Assembly: GCF_004210375.1 (NCBI RefSeq)
Contig: NC_134834.1
Span: forward strand, 153,097,290-153,161,289
Direction: 5' to 3'
From: Tachypleus tridentatus
Lineage: Eukaryota > Arthropoda > Merostomata > Xiphosura > Limulidae
Length of the DNA stretch: 64,000 bases
Positions 13,425 through 23,839 of the stretch are shown in pieces (the first letter of the stretch is position 1; every line of letters begins with the position of its first letter). Under the pieces are notes generated by a model. It was not told where the DNA came from, searched no databases, and saw nothing but the letters and a program-made list of their open reading frames with translations. The translations under genes were made by a program, and so were the position numbers.

Positions 13425-13735
13425 TGGCATTCACTCATAATTTCGTCTTGAGTCCTAACTTGAACTGGGGCTAGCTTCTCAACCTTCTCCTCATAGTTGT
13501 AAAAACAATTCGTTATTTTCTCGTCAAAGGTGTTAACAAGGTCTTCAAGGGAGTTCGAAAAAGTATCATTAAAATTATCCACAAAAGAATTGTCAATAGC
13601 TGCAGTAGTTTGCTCTGTGTCCCTATTAGAATTTTCAAAGTCTTCAGAGTTTTGAAAATCACTAAATTCTGACCATTCTTCCGTCTTCGCAAGCGGAGCT
13701 TCTATCTTGAGCTCCGCCATCTTGAAATCCCTCAT
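13425..13735 (-). CDS. unc-76: FEZ/UNC-76 homologue, first coding exon
   Basis: FEZ/UNC-76 proteins are kinesin-1 cargo adaptors needed for axon growth and fasciculation. The exon starts with MRDFKMAEL. The second Met (codon at 13718-13720) has the better start context, AAGATGGCG, and may be the true start. Near the end of the exon the protein reads SLEDLVNTFDEKI, then CFYNYEEKVEKLAPV. This matches the conserved N-terminal block of FEZ1/FEZ2 (SMEDLVNEFDEKL, CFRNY, ENLAPV). The preceding region is acidic and Asp/Ser/Phe-rich, as in the family. The frame runs into a clean splice donor: the minus strand reads CCA then GTAAGTGT, with the intron starting at 13424. Later exons, including the coiled-coil C-terminal half, were not found in the window. 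Gene identity is inferred from this one motif block. Confidence 0.75.
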
Positions 13736-16550
13736 ACTAAATGGAGAAACGTCTCTAAAAACGTAATTTCTGCGACCGTTGGGCGATAGATGTATTTTCT
13801 AATCACTCTATACAATGTGAAACTTTATTCTTGCAGATCACAGTTGAGTCTCAGTTTATCACCTTGTAGATCTAATGATCTAAAATTCAAATAAAACACG
13901 AGCAATGTTTACAAAATTACTTTTTTCTCAAATAATGAAATACCATATTCTAATGTAGGTAGCGGTTCACTAACTATAGGATGCGCTAGCTGTGTTTATT
14001 TTTTTTCCTTTTAAAGAAACTTTGGTGGTTTTAAAATAAATAATCCGGAAAAATAACACAGATGAAAAACAAAAACATCACAAATAACTTTAGTTTATCT
14101 TGCCAGTTAGTGTCCTTAAGCAATCATGACACACACACACGCGTATTGTTTCCCCTCCCCTAATGTGAAAGCGCAGACGCAATGTGTTTTTTGTTGCTAT
14201 GTTTTTTTCTCAGCTGGACTCAACAAATAGTTGATGAGGCCTTGCCATAAGGAAAACACACATAGTTTAAGGAAACTTAGTAATAGTGGTCACTATGACA
14301 ATGTTTCAGAACGACTAATAAGTGTTATATTAGAATGCGTGAGACTTTGAAGACATTTATAACGTAACTAAAAATGCACCTAAAAAGAACTAGATTTTCT
14401 TTCGAGCAACTAACCAATACCAAACTTTATGCATAATTGACAGGTTTTATGAAATATAAACAATGAAATCTAATAGAAATATTATAAATGTATTAGTCAA
14501 TCGTCAGTCTTCAGTATTACTCTTATCAGCTGGCTAAAAGCTCATATTAAAAAAAAATCACCACTTTAGATTAGGTTCTACAAGTTACAGGCAAACACAA
14601 CTGGTATCAAAATAATAAGTCAAGAAATGTGTTTATGAACTTAATATAATCCAGGTACATGGCAGTCACGTGATAACTCTAATTCATAATAGTGGCTAAA
14701 TATTTTCAATGTTCTGTTGTAGACATCTCTCAAGTATTTTGGTAGAGTTTTACTAGGAACTCCTTTTACAATGAATCTTTCTTTAAAGTTCTTCATGTTG
14801 GCAGAAAATATTTTATTATGTTTTTGAGTAAAACTAGTATTATATTGATCATGAGAAATTTATTATATAGATATTGTACTTGTTATGCATAACAGTTTAA
14901 CATCCTATCATTTTTATTGATCTTCAGATGGGAACTATATAATAGCTTGAAGATGCAAATTTGCATTGTTATGTGCAAGAGCTATGTCTTTGTGTGAATC
15001 ATATCATTCGCTTCTTCTTTTTTAGTTTAAACACTCATTTTTAATCCCCCACATTGCAATGTCACTAACATATGTATGTTGAATATACAAATGATATTCA
15101 GCATTCGTACCTAAATATTACACTTTCTTTCTTTTCTAAGTGTGAGAAACTACAATGTGAAACAAGAGTGCTTTTACAGCATCACTGTCAGCTTTGTTGA
15201 TCCACAAGTTTTGCCAATATTTCATATTTGTTTTAATTACCACAAAACATCATCTTTCAAAAGTAAAGACACAAAAAATCAGCCTGGTAGTCCTATGAAG
15301 AAGTCGTAGAGTCATATGTATATCTGCTTTGTTATCTCTTGAAGTTGCTGTATACATCACTTTCAGAAGTTTGACAGACTGATTGTTATCGTGTGATAAA
15401 ACTAGTGCTCTTCAATCTCTTAACAAATAAAGGTGAATGTTCTTCTGCCATAAGATTCGAGCCATGGAAAACCTGTTACATCTCAGATGATATTTATATT
15501 TTAATTTTATTCACGTTGTTATCAATGATATATATCGAATGGTAGACAATACACATCATATTCTAGGATAATCTACTTGAGTGTATCTAATGGACAGTCT
15601 ACCAGGCTGCAATTTTGACACTCATCAACCAGACACAACAGTTGATACTTTGTCCACAAAAATTTGCCTGGAAAAAGGTTGATAAATCCTAATTGCCAAT
15701 TTTGAAGTATCATTGGCTTTCAAAAATCTAATCAAACGCTTCTGTGAAGGAAATTGTTTCAACGTAAATGTGGTAGAGCCAACACAGACTTTTTACCCCT
15801 TTCCAAGTAGAAACAAAATGATTACCAGAAACTCAAAAGCACACTGAAAACATAACAGATGCAAATGTAAGAAGTTTCAACAATGTGAACGTATGATGTG
15901 AAAAACTCCAAAGAATAAAATTTTACTAACAACGTTTTCAATAAGTCTGGATTATTGATTTGCCTGTATACTTGAAAAAAAACAAACAAACAACACTACC
16001 ACTGTATTTTGATACTAGTTGGGCTTTCTTATGGTTTCTAACATTTGAGATGACTTTTAGCCATGCACAATGACCGTTTTGGATTTTGTGCTCTACATCG
16101 AAACCAAACGAAATTAAGGAGGGCTCTTAGCCTAAAAGTAATTACTAGGATCATAAAGTCTGACATAAAATTTGATGCTTTTATACAGTTGGTAACGGTA
16201 CTGTTGACAAGCTACTTTATTACACATAGAAATAGTTATTGTAACAGTAAGACATGTTTAAAAACACTAAACGTTAGAATAGATTGAACTGCGGCTAAAC
16301 TATACAATTGTTTATGGATTTCCATAATTAATTCGCTTACATTTAAATTTGCTATGGTTTGTACTTAAGTATGAAATAAAACAACAACCATAAAAAGAAA
16401 ATTTAATGTCTGGTAATAAATTATTATATTTAACATCGCAAAAACATAACTAAACATTTTTTATGTTGATTTTCTTAGAAGATGCACTTACTTGTATATG
16501 CAGTGAAAATCTTGTCTGTTGGTATCTGTATTCTTTTTTCTCTGAGGCTC
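13736..16550. other. AT-rich DNA upstream of the FEZ-like exon
   Basis: It contains short CpG-bearing patches just upstream of the exon (13740-13790), presumably 5' UTR or promoter, and a short CA run near 14131. I see no other genes or named repeats. Confidence 0.35.
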
Positions 16551-16559
16551 TTTGATATC

Positions 16560-16810
16560 CACCATAGACGCGTTTGTTATTACCTGAGACTATGAGACAC
16601 TGCGGAGCCTACTCCACGCGCTTATCCAACCAACATCCAAAGATTTTTCAAACTATGACTACTGCACTATTTAAAGGTGCAATGCGTCAGTCGCACACCC
16701 TTTTTCCTCAGATGACTAACACATGTCCTTCAGCACAAACGAGCAAGCTAATTCATTGATCGCAGCCGGAACGCGACAAGTACCAGGAGAGTGACGTCAT
16801 TGTCAAGTAT
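16560..16810. promoter_or_regulatory. CpG-richer patch with a perfect CRE palindrome
   Basis: Within AT-rich surroundings this patch has many CG dinucleotides. It also carries the 8-bp palindrome TGACGTCA (16792-16799), the full consensus site for CREB/ATF factors. It lies about 3 kb upstream of the FEZ-like exon and could be a promoter for it or for an unseen gene. No transcript start can be shown from sequence. Confidence 0.3.
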
Positions 16811-17046
16811 ACACACAATCATAAACCGCTTGGGAAATGCATAGCTCCTTCGATCCTCATTATATTATACTGTTTATCAATTTTATTGTAAACAAAATAT
16901 ATCAGTGTTATTTAAAGTGAAACACATTAGCTGAGAAATCGATGTGCCCTGGAAAATAATGAGATTTCATACTAAATCCCTCCACTTTTGCGATTGATTT
17001 TTTTCAAATTATGTTGAACTTTAATATTTATAACAAAATAGTTAGT

Positions 17047-17314
17047 TTGTTTTGAATTTCGCGCAAAGGTACGCAAGGGTTATCTGCGCTTGCCGTCCTT
17101 AAGTTAGTAGTGTAAGACTAGAGGGAAGGTAGCTAGTCATCACCACCCACCGCCAACTCTTGGGATTCTCTTTTACCAACGAATAGTGGGATTGACAATA
17201 ACTTATAACACTCCCACGACTGAAAGGGCGAACATGTTTGGTGCGACGGGGATTCGAACCCACGACCCTCAGATTACGAGTCGAATGAGTTAACCCAATT
17301 GGCCATGCCGGTCC
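17047..17314 (-). mobile_element. tRNA-Thr-like SINE
   Basis: The tRNA-like head lies at the right. The B box is seen on the plus strand as GGGATTCGAACCC, beside an anticodon-loop-like CTCGTAA (anticodon CGT, Thr). The body has the shared core (CTAGTCTTACACTGCTAA type) and ends at the left in TTTCGCGCAAA. It is nearly full length. RNA polymerase III promoter boxes are internal, and LINE machinery would mobilise it. No clear target duplication is visible. Confidence 0.85.
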
Positions 17315-18103
17315 TGTTTGGTGTGATGGAGAACAAACGACTACGAGACTCTTCTCCGGAATTTTTAAATGGAAAAATATTGTGGTATAGAAAACTTACA
17401 ATGTGTTTTCTTTGTTTAATCTCCAGACTGTGAAGTTTTTGTTTTGAAGCGTTGCGTAGTGTTCTCTGTGTATTTCTTAATTCTGCGATATTTTGTAACC
17501 AGTTCAGATTAAATTAACTCTATATTCACAAAGCATGTTTATTTGTTTGTTTATGACACTGATTTATTATAAATTAAAATAATTTATAGGAATACGCAAA
17601 TATGAAATCCTACAAAAACTGTTCTATGTCCATCTCCTTCGAAATGCGAGAAAGAAGACGTTTAATTGTTCTAATAAATTTAGCCATTAAAATTTAGTGG
17701 TTTCATTTATCATTAGGCAAAATTAGGTTTGATTTGCCTTTAAAGCTAACAGTACTGCTGTTAAGATTTTTTTCAGCCTTTACAAGTTAGACAATAAATA
17801 TTTTTGTTGTCAAACTTTTGAAGTACTTTTATTAGACACTTTTTTATTATATACATTGTTTATTCAAACGAGTAACAGCAAAAGTGAATAATTAAAACGT
17901 AATTTTGAAGAAAAAATAGCACGCAGTTTTACAGGAAACTTGGTCAGTGCAATAACATTTTGCACAGGAATTTTAGTAGGAATATTGGCTTGTTTAGAAG
18001 GAGCTTTATTAAGTACAGAAGTATATTGTTTTAAGGAGCCACAACGTAAAATATGATTTACTATAAAATATGGAATAGAATAAACTACTTGGTCTTCACT
18101 GTT

Positions 18104-18295
18104 TACTACTACTACTACTAACGATCCATTTGTAACTGCAGGACCTTCCCGGGTTACTTTAGTTGATTACTTCAATAACAACGTCTTTAGTCCGTATGAT
18201 AATTTTTGTCACAATATAATATCACCTCAGATTTGAACCCCAGAGCTCTCCAACGCCAGAGAGGTGCTTTATCAAATGGAATAAAGGGCTGGACC
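18104..18295 (-). mobile_element. Probable second tRNA-derived SINE with (TAG)n tail
   Basis: On the minus strand a B-box-like GGTTCAAATC lies near 18235 and an A-box-like segment lies upstream. The unit ends at the left in a run of ACT/TAG triplets (18104-18120), like a SINE tail. The sequence differs from the tRNA-Thr SINE family elsewhere in the window. There is one copy only, so the call rests on the promoter boxes and tail. Confidence 0.4.
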
Positions 18296-18879
18296 TTTAT
18301 TTCTTTTAAGTAAGGCACATTTTAACAACTCAACTTTTACACTGGTATAAAAGTAATTCATTACTGATAAGTGAATGGATTTAGCATCACTTTTACAAAA
18401 TGATTCAAAAGAGCCCACCCAACAATAGAATACGTTATGTTATGTAATAAATTATAACAGAAGAGCTTTTAAAATTTTACAATAGTGCCTACAATTAATA
18501 ATAAACAGTCTTAAACAAAGCAATAGGTAAACTATGACCACTTTGCTAGTGGTATTTTTGCCCCTCAACCCAAGAACACCCAACGATGTTTCGTCTGCTT
18601 TGTGGAATTGACAAGCAACGAAGCAGCAGTGTTACGTGTGAAGCTTCATGTACCATTTCTGTCAATCGTAGTTGTTACGATTTAGGAAAGTTAATGTTGT
18701 ATATTAATTTTTCTACTGCTGTAAATAACTAAAATATATGTTTTATTTTTCATATTTAATAGTATAAATTACTGTATATTAGAGAAACACACACGAAAAT
18801 CTTATTTTATTCTTACCAAATGCCCACAGGAAAACAGCATACCCTATGTGAACACATGACCACTAGCTCTACCCATCTG

Positions 18880-19110
18880 AATCCACCATAGTATTTCAGG
18901 TGTCCTTGTCAAAGAATGCCTGCCAAATAGCCAGATTTGAAAGGGGAGAGGTATAAATGGAACAAACCAAATGTAACCAGTTTTAAAAAAACAAAACGAT
19001 ACGTTAAGAAAAGCTACCATAGAATTTGGGGAAAGTCATATTTAGTTTTAAACTTCTATGGCATGATGAATGCTAAGACTGTCGCAGTATGTAAGGTCAG
19101 GATAAATAAA
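18880..19110 (+). repeat. Diverged dispersed repeat, copy 1
   Basis: It shares an ordered series of blocks with 19670-19860 in the same orientation: an AACCA..AAATG..CCAGTT block, GGAAAGTCA, then TAGTTTTAAA, TCTATG and TAAGACT. Divergence is high. The family is not recognised. Confidence 0.35.
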
Positions 19111-19669
19111 GCTATTTTTATCCTTTAGCGACTGTTTCAATTATAGAATGTATACAAAGTCAACTGTGGTAAACGACTGACTCATTATAACTTTTGACGG
19201 ATTTGAATAAATTGACAAGTGTGACAAATTAAACGCTTAGTTTTGTGTTGGAATACATACATCTAAAATGAATAAAATCACTTATGTTCTGTATTCACCA
19301 TGTTCACTATGCAATTTACACCGATACACAATTTATAATAAGCCAACGACCACAGAAAGGAAAACAGTTGATTCAGCCCAACGTTTATCAGAGTTGAATG
19401 ATAACTTTGAAAGGTAGAAAGATTAAGTAGGGGTTAAATTATGTAGCAGGGATAACTACAATTATGTGTAATCTGTAGCTATTGTGATAATTTATAAAAT
19501 TAATTTTCAAAATACAGTAATTCAAGATTGTGTAAAAGTAACGAAATTGGCAGTGCTATACAGTTTAGTCAAACAAATAGTACTAACAACATAATTGGAA
19601 AAATGCCTTATGCATGCAACGTGCTTTAATACACTCTAGCGTACGTGACTGACCTTTAGCTCAACGACC

Positions 19670-19860
19670 AGCCTAGAATGATGAGGAGAAGAGGGATGTT
19701 TGAAGAGAACCAACTGAAGTGCCCAGTTCTTAATAGCCGAAAGATAATTTAGCATATACGTTGAGGAAAGTCAGGGATAACAGATATAGTTTTAAATCTC
19801 TATGATGTGATAAATTCTTAGACTTGTGTTAGGATAAAGAAATTTGTTTAGGTGATTGCG
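19670..19860 (+). repeat. Diverged dispersed repeat, copy 2
   Basis: It matches copy 1 at 18880-19110 block for block (GGAAAGTCA, TAGTTTTAAA, TCTATGA, TTAGACT) with small indels. Orientation is the same. Confidence 0.35.
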
Positions 19861-20282
19861 AAGAATATCGTAACTATTAGCCTTTCTATAACTATATCCC
19901 TATAATGTTAAACATTTTGTGATATTTTCAAACTTTAGTTGTTTGTAACAGTCCAGCCTTGAACACTATATATCTGTACCTAAGATTATAACATTTTTCC
20001 ATACCACATTGATCCTGTATTATCTCTTTCTTCATACGGTATGCTGTACTGGAAATTAATGAAATTTAACTTTCACATGATGCTAATCATACTTTCAAAT
20101 TTCAAAATTCCAGGTGTGATGTAGTCAATAAGGGGGTGTTTACTACTGCTCTCGACTGTCGTACTACAAATCACCGTTTGCTCTATCTTAATTTTTAACT
20201 ACATTATTTCACTAAATAGTTTGCTTCAAGACTATATGTTCACAACATATTGCTCTGAGCACAACTAATTTTATTCTACACC

Positions 20283-20760
20283 ATGAGCCAGGTTAAGAAG
20301 AAGAAACTCATACCAACCACAATCTCTCAAGGAAAGTCGTTAACTGCGGAAGAACTACATTTTCTGGTAAAAGCCCAAGATAACCTACTCTCCAACAAGG
20401 ACTCTCCCATTGAAAACGATGCAAACTCAACCAATACCAGCTTTTCCACTATTATTGGGAGTTCCAAGCCCTCTCTCGATCGTATCATAAACAAGCAACC
20501 TCATGAAAGAATATCTACAACTGATCCGACGCTAGTCACAACTACTATTAACAAAAACCAATCTAACTACGACAACTACCCGAAACAAGCATCAGACACT
20601 GCAGATGAAACTTTATCAGCAACCCTTCACCAACCATAAGTTCACACACAGCTACGCAGACTGTTCTCAGACACTAAATTCACGAACGACTTCCCCCGAG
20701 AGGGGGGGAAGGAATCGTAATTAAATGTTCACAATCAAAAGACTACTATCACCTCCTTAA
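20283..20760 (+). pseudogene. Unidentified gag/ORF1-like frame, cut by LINE B
   Basis: The frame is open for 118 codons from MSQVKKKK (20283-20639). It is rich in Ser, Thr, Asn and Lys and low in hydrophobic residues. After the stop, two other frames continue with coding-like sequence: FTNDFPREGG, then GIVIKCSQSKDYYHLLK up to about 20758. This suggests a longer original protein broken by frameshifts. Homology to LINE copy D's 5' UTR begins at about 20762, exactly where this frame is lost, so LINE B appears to have inserted into it. It resembles the N-terminal half of an ORF1 from another retroelement, but I recognise no family. Confidence 0.35.
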
Positions 20761-21109
20761 ACCTTGCCTGTCGGTTTGGATTTCTGTACGTGGCGAGGAG
20801 ATTCCAGGGAAAGTTCTGTTTTGTTTTTTCAGTTTACCTCCTCTGGGATCTAAACATCCACCCCGTGCGTGGTAACTCGTGAAGGGGAGGAAAGGATCCT
20901 GGTGGTTGAGGGGTCTAACCATAACACACCACTTTGGACTTGAATTCCTGTAGACGAACGGCCTTGGGATGGTCTTCCTAGGATCATTCAGCTGGTCCAG
21001 TTGGGCTATGGTCAACCAAGTATCAGTGTTGGATGTTCTCAACAGGTGTTGTGGACATTGTATCCAATGTTAGTGTTTGAGTGTAGTGCTCACGAAACCA
21101 TGGCATTGC

Positions 21110-22430
21110 TGCAGTGTCCTTGTTTAGCATTGTAGTGCATCCCCTCATAGTGGTCCATGGTGGATGGGGTCAGTGGGTGCCAAAACGTTGTTTCTTTATA
21201 TTGGATCCTCCAAATAAAAATTTAAATAAACTAGTGAAAAAACAATCCATAAGTAAACGATCACGTCTTGAAGATTCTGAGCAGCAAACTTCAACACTTG
21301 TACCTCATTTTCTCATATAACATTATCTTTCAGGCAAACCTTTAGGGCAAATGTCTCCCCTTTTAATTCAGAAGGGACTAGAGGGACTTGCTGGCTCTCC
21401 AAAGTCACTCAAAAAGCTTTGCTCTGGTGAAATATTGATGGAAACATCTACATCTAAACACAGTGAACTCCTCTTACATTCAAAGGGATACACCTATTGA
21501 GGTAACACCTCATGCTACTTTGAATTCGTCAAGAGGAGTTATTGTTGTGATGGATTTCAATAACATCCCCGAGTCAGAGATTCTCGCTGGTTTCTCCACC
21601 CATGGGGATTTTGCAGTGAGGCGTATCTCCACTCAGTTAGAATTATGATGCCAACCAATGTCCTCATTTTAACATTTACATCCCTGCATCCACCTGCCAC
21701 CATCAAAGGCAGATTATCTTAATTGCAAGGTACAACCATCCATACATTCCAAACTCTCTCAGATGTTTTCAGTGTCAGCAGTTTAATCACTCGATAACAT
21801 CATGCCACGGTTCCTTGACGTGTGCTAATTGCAGTTGCAGGAACACGATGCCTATGATTGTGAAACAGATCCTCATTGCATCAATTGCTATGGCTCTCAC
21901 CAATCTGACTTTAATTCTTGCCCTAAGTGGTTGGAAGAAAAAGAAGTGCAACATTTGAAGACGATTCAAAACATTCCTGAGGCTCGAAAGTTTCTGTCCA
22001 CCACTTCATCTCTTACGTGCTGCTGCACTTTGTTCCACTACTGCAGTGGGTGTGCAGATGGATCTTTCTGTGCCTCCAAAATAATCGTTCTCAAACCATA
22101 TGAAAATTCTTTTGACCTTTATGGTTAAAAACGTTGATGAATCAACATCAACACCCATGTCTGTCCCTAACATTCATTCCAGGCAAGCCCCGAGATCCAC
22201 TTCCTTTAGTTCTTGGAACGGGCATTTCTTCGGGTACATTTTCTTTTCCCACCCCAAGATGCAAAACTATCATTCGTTCACGTTCTCAGTCGCTGGAATC
22301 CTCTTCCAATGACAAAGACGTACCCAATCGATCCAGAACAGGATCCATGGAGGCAGACAGATTTCCATCGATTAAAGAAAATAAAAAAGATGTGGTAGAA
22401 AACAGGAGGGTTCTCCACCCAATTCGCTAA
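21110..22430 (+). pseudogene. LINE B ORF1 (gag-like, three CCHC knuckles)
   Basis: ORF1 proteins of this LINE group bind the element RNA. Around 21760-21960 the shifted frames show CFQCQQFNHSITSC, CANC, and CETDPHCINCYGSH with CPKWLEEKEVQ. That is the triple zinc-knuckle region typical of Jockey and I gag proteins. The preceding part (21463-21648) holds a GVIVVMDFNNIPESEILAGF block of the RRM-like middle domain. Several frameshifts and stops make it non-functional. The reversed 3' end of the same ORF appears at 63420-64000 in copy E. Confidence 0.7.
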
Positions 22431-22439
22431 CACATAAAT

Positions 22440-22996
22440 AAAAGTGGCCACCTTGACACAATGGAATTGTCGAGGTTTATGTTCTAATCTGGATGACATA
22501 AAAGCACTGATTGCTTCCTACCATCCTGTATGTCTTTTCTTACATGTAACATTTCAGAAACCTGCCGATACAGCCACCTTTTAGCAGTTTTCTTTGTACA
22601 GAAATGACAGGCTGTGTGATGATGAACGAGTGCATGAAGGGGTAACACTGTTGGTTGATCAGCATGTGCCCACCCTGTCTTTGCCACTTGACACACCCTT
22701 GGAGACTGTAGCCATCCGTGTTTTCTTGGGTCATACCATCACTACTTGTTCTCTCTACCTGTCCACTGGAGAGACCTATGATCAATCAGACCTTGATGTT
22801 CTCATTGAACAGCTGCCGTATCCACTTTTAATCCTGGTGGACTTTAATGAACATCATCCCCTCTGGGGAAGTGCTGATGTTGATAGGAGGGGTGGCTCCA
22901 TATAGCATATGCTCTCTGATCACAACCTTTCTCTTTTCAATATTTGTTATTCCACTTATTGTTATGCACCTTGTCAGTCCTTTACTGCTATTGTAA
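22440..22996 (+). pseudogene. LINE B endonuclease N-terminal part
   Basis: An APE-type fold is indicated by WNCRGLCSNLDD (near 22460-22500), a degraded QET box, LCDDERVHEGVTLLVDQHVP (22612-22675) and LVDFNEHHPLWGSADVD (22835-22885). The last is the GDFNGHNPLWGS box with Gly to Val and Gly to Glu changes. The frame at 22594-22905 is open for 103 codons. The C-terminal third, with the catalytic His, is missing because the element ends at 22996. Confidence 0.75.
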
Positions 22997-23016
22997 ATAT
23001 TGTAAAATGACCATTT

Positions 23017-23042
23017 GTTTCAATTAATTTGCTCAGGGTGTA
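23017..23042. mobile_element. Orphan Tc1-type terminal repeat plus TA
   Basis: The sequence GTTTCAATTAATTTGC followed by TCAGGGTG and TA matches the right end of the Tc1 element at 26679-26704 with two differences. No partner end lies to the left. LINE B stops just before it, so it is probably a remnant or a deletion junction. Confidence 0.6.
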
Positions 23043-23045
23043 TAA

Positions 23046-23177
23046 ATTAAAGCTTCACATGATTGTATTAAGGTCGTTTATTTGCAGTTACGCGTTTCAT
23101 ACTTCATTGATCACACTGCATTATAAAACACGTAACTGCAAATAAGTGACCTTAATACCGTTATGTGAAGCTTTAAT
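23046..23177. repeat. Foldback repeat, ~51-bp arms
   Basis: The left arm (23046-23097) and right arm (23127-23177) are inverted copies at about 85% identity. The left starts ATTAAAGCTTCACAT and the right ends ATGTGAAGCTTTAAT. The loop is about 29 bp. Both arms share ATTAAGGTC and TTATTTGCAGTTACG. It could be a small foldback MITE or a structured RNA locus. There is no coding sequence. Confidence 0.75.
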
Positions 23178-23555
23178 TGCTGCATAAAGTTCGTGATTAG
23201 TTGATTTTTACTTTATATATATACAGCATCTCTAAGGAGAGAGGTGTAACGGATTCACTGTTATACACTTAATTTAATATCTACATTTATTTCAGTTTGA
23301 TGCGCGTAACGTATAATGTTAAATGTGTATTACGCAAGTCCCGCCTGTTCTCTAAATTTGTTATAGATTCTCAAGAGTAGGAATCAATAATACATGCTTT
23401 ACGGAAACATTAGCATATCTTTAAATATTTGTAAACTTTCAAGAATGTCACCTTACAGTTTATAAACTGACGTGTCAAGAAACAGTAATAAAATAGTGTT
23501 TAGTCGTTGCCATAATTCTCGGAAACTATAACTGTGGTTAACACTTATTAGTGGG

Positions 23556-23828
23556 TTTGGCTTGTTTTGAATTTCGCACAAAGCTATACGAGAGCTATCT
23601 GTGCTAGCCGTCTCTAATTTAGCAGTGTAAGGCTAGAGAAAAGGGAGCTAGTCATTACCACCCATCGCCAAATCTTGGCCTACTCTTTTACCAACGAATA
23701 ATGGGATTGATCATCACATTATAACGCCCCCACGGCTGAAAGAGCGAGCATGTTTGGTGTGACGGGATTTGAACCCTCAACCCTAAGATTACCAGTCGAG
23801 TGTCTTAACCACCTGGCCATGTCGGGCT
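23556..23828 (-). mobile_element. tRNA-Thr-like SINE with 11-bp target duplication
   Basis: This is a near full-length minus-strand SINE. The tRNA-like head is at the right (TTTGAACCCTC as the inverted B box) and the TTTCGCACAAAGC tail core is at the left. It is flanked by TTATTAGTGGG (23545-23555) and TTATTAATGGG (23829-23839), a target-site duplication with one mismatch. Confidence 0.9.
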
Positions 23829-23839
23829 TTATTAATGGG

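Larger units (their letters stand above)
20762..22996 (+). mobile_element. LINE copy B (I/Jockey-like): 5' UTR, ORF1, partial endonuclease
   Basis: This is the only plus-strand copy of the main LINE. It carries the 5' end: 5' UTR (20762 to about 21110, the same sequence as the reversed 59878-60196), ORF1 (about 21110-22430) and the first part of the endonuclease (22440-22996). It stops abruptly inside the endonuclease, after the block CQSFTAI, where an orphan Tc1-type end begins. RT and RNase H are absent. Many frameshifts are present. Confidence 0.8.
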
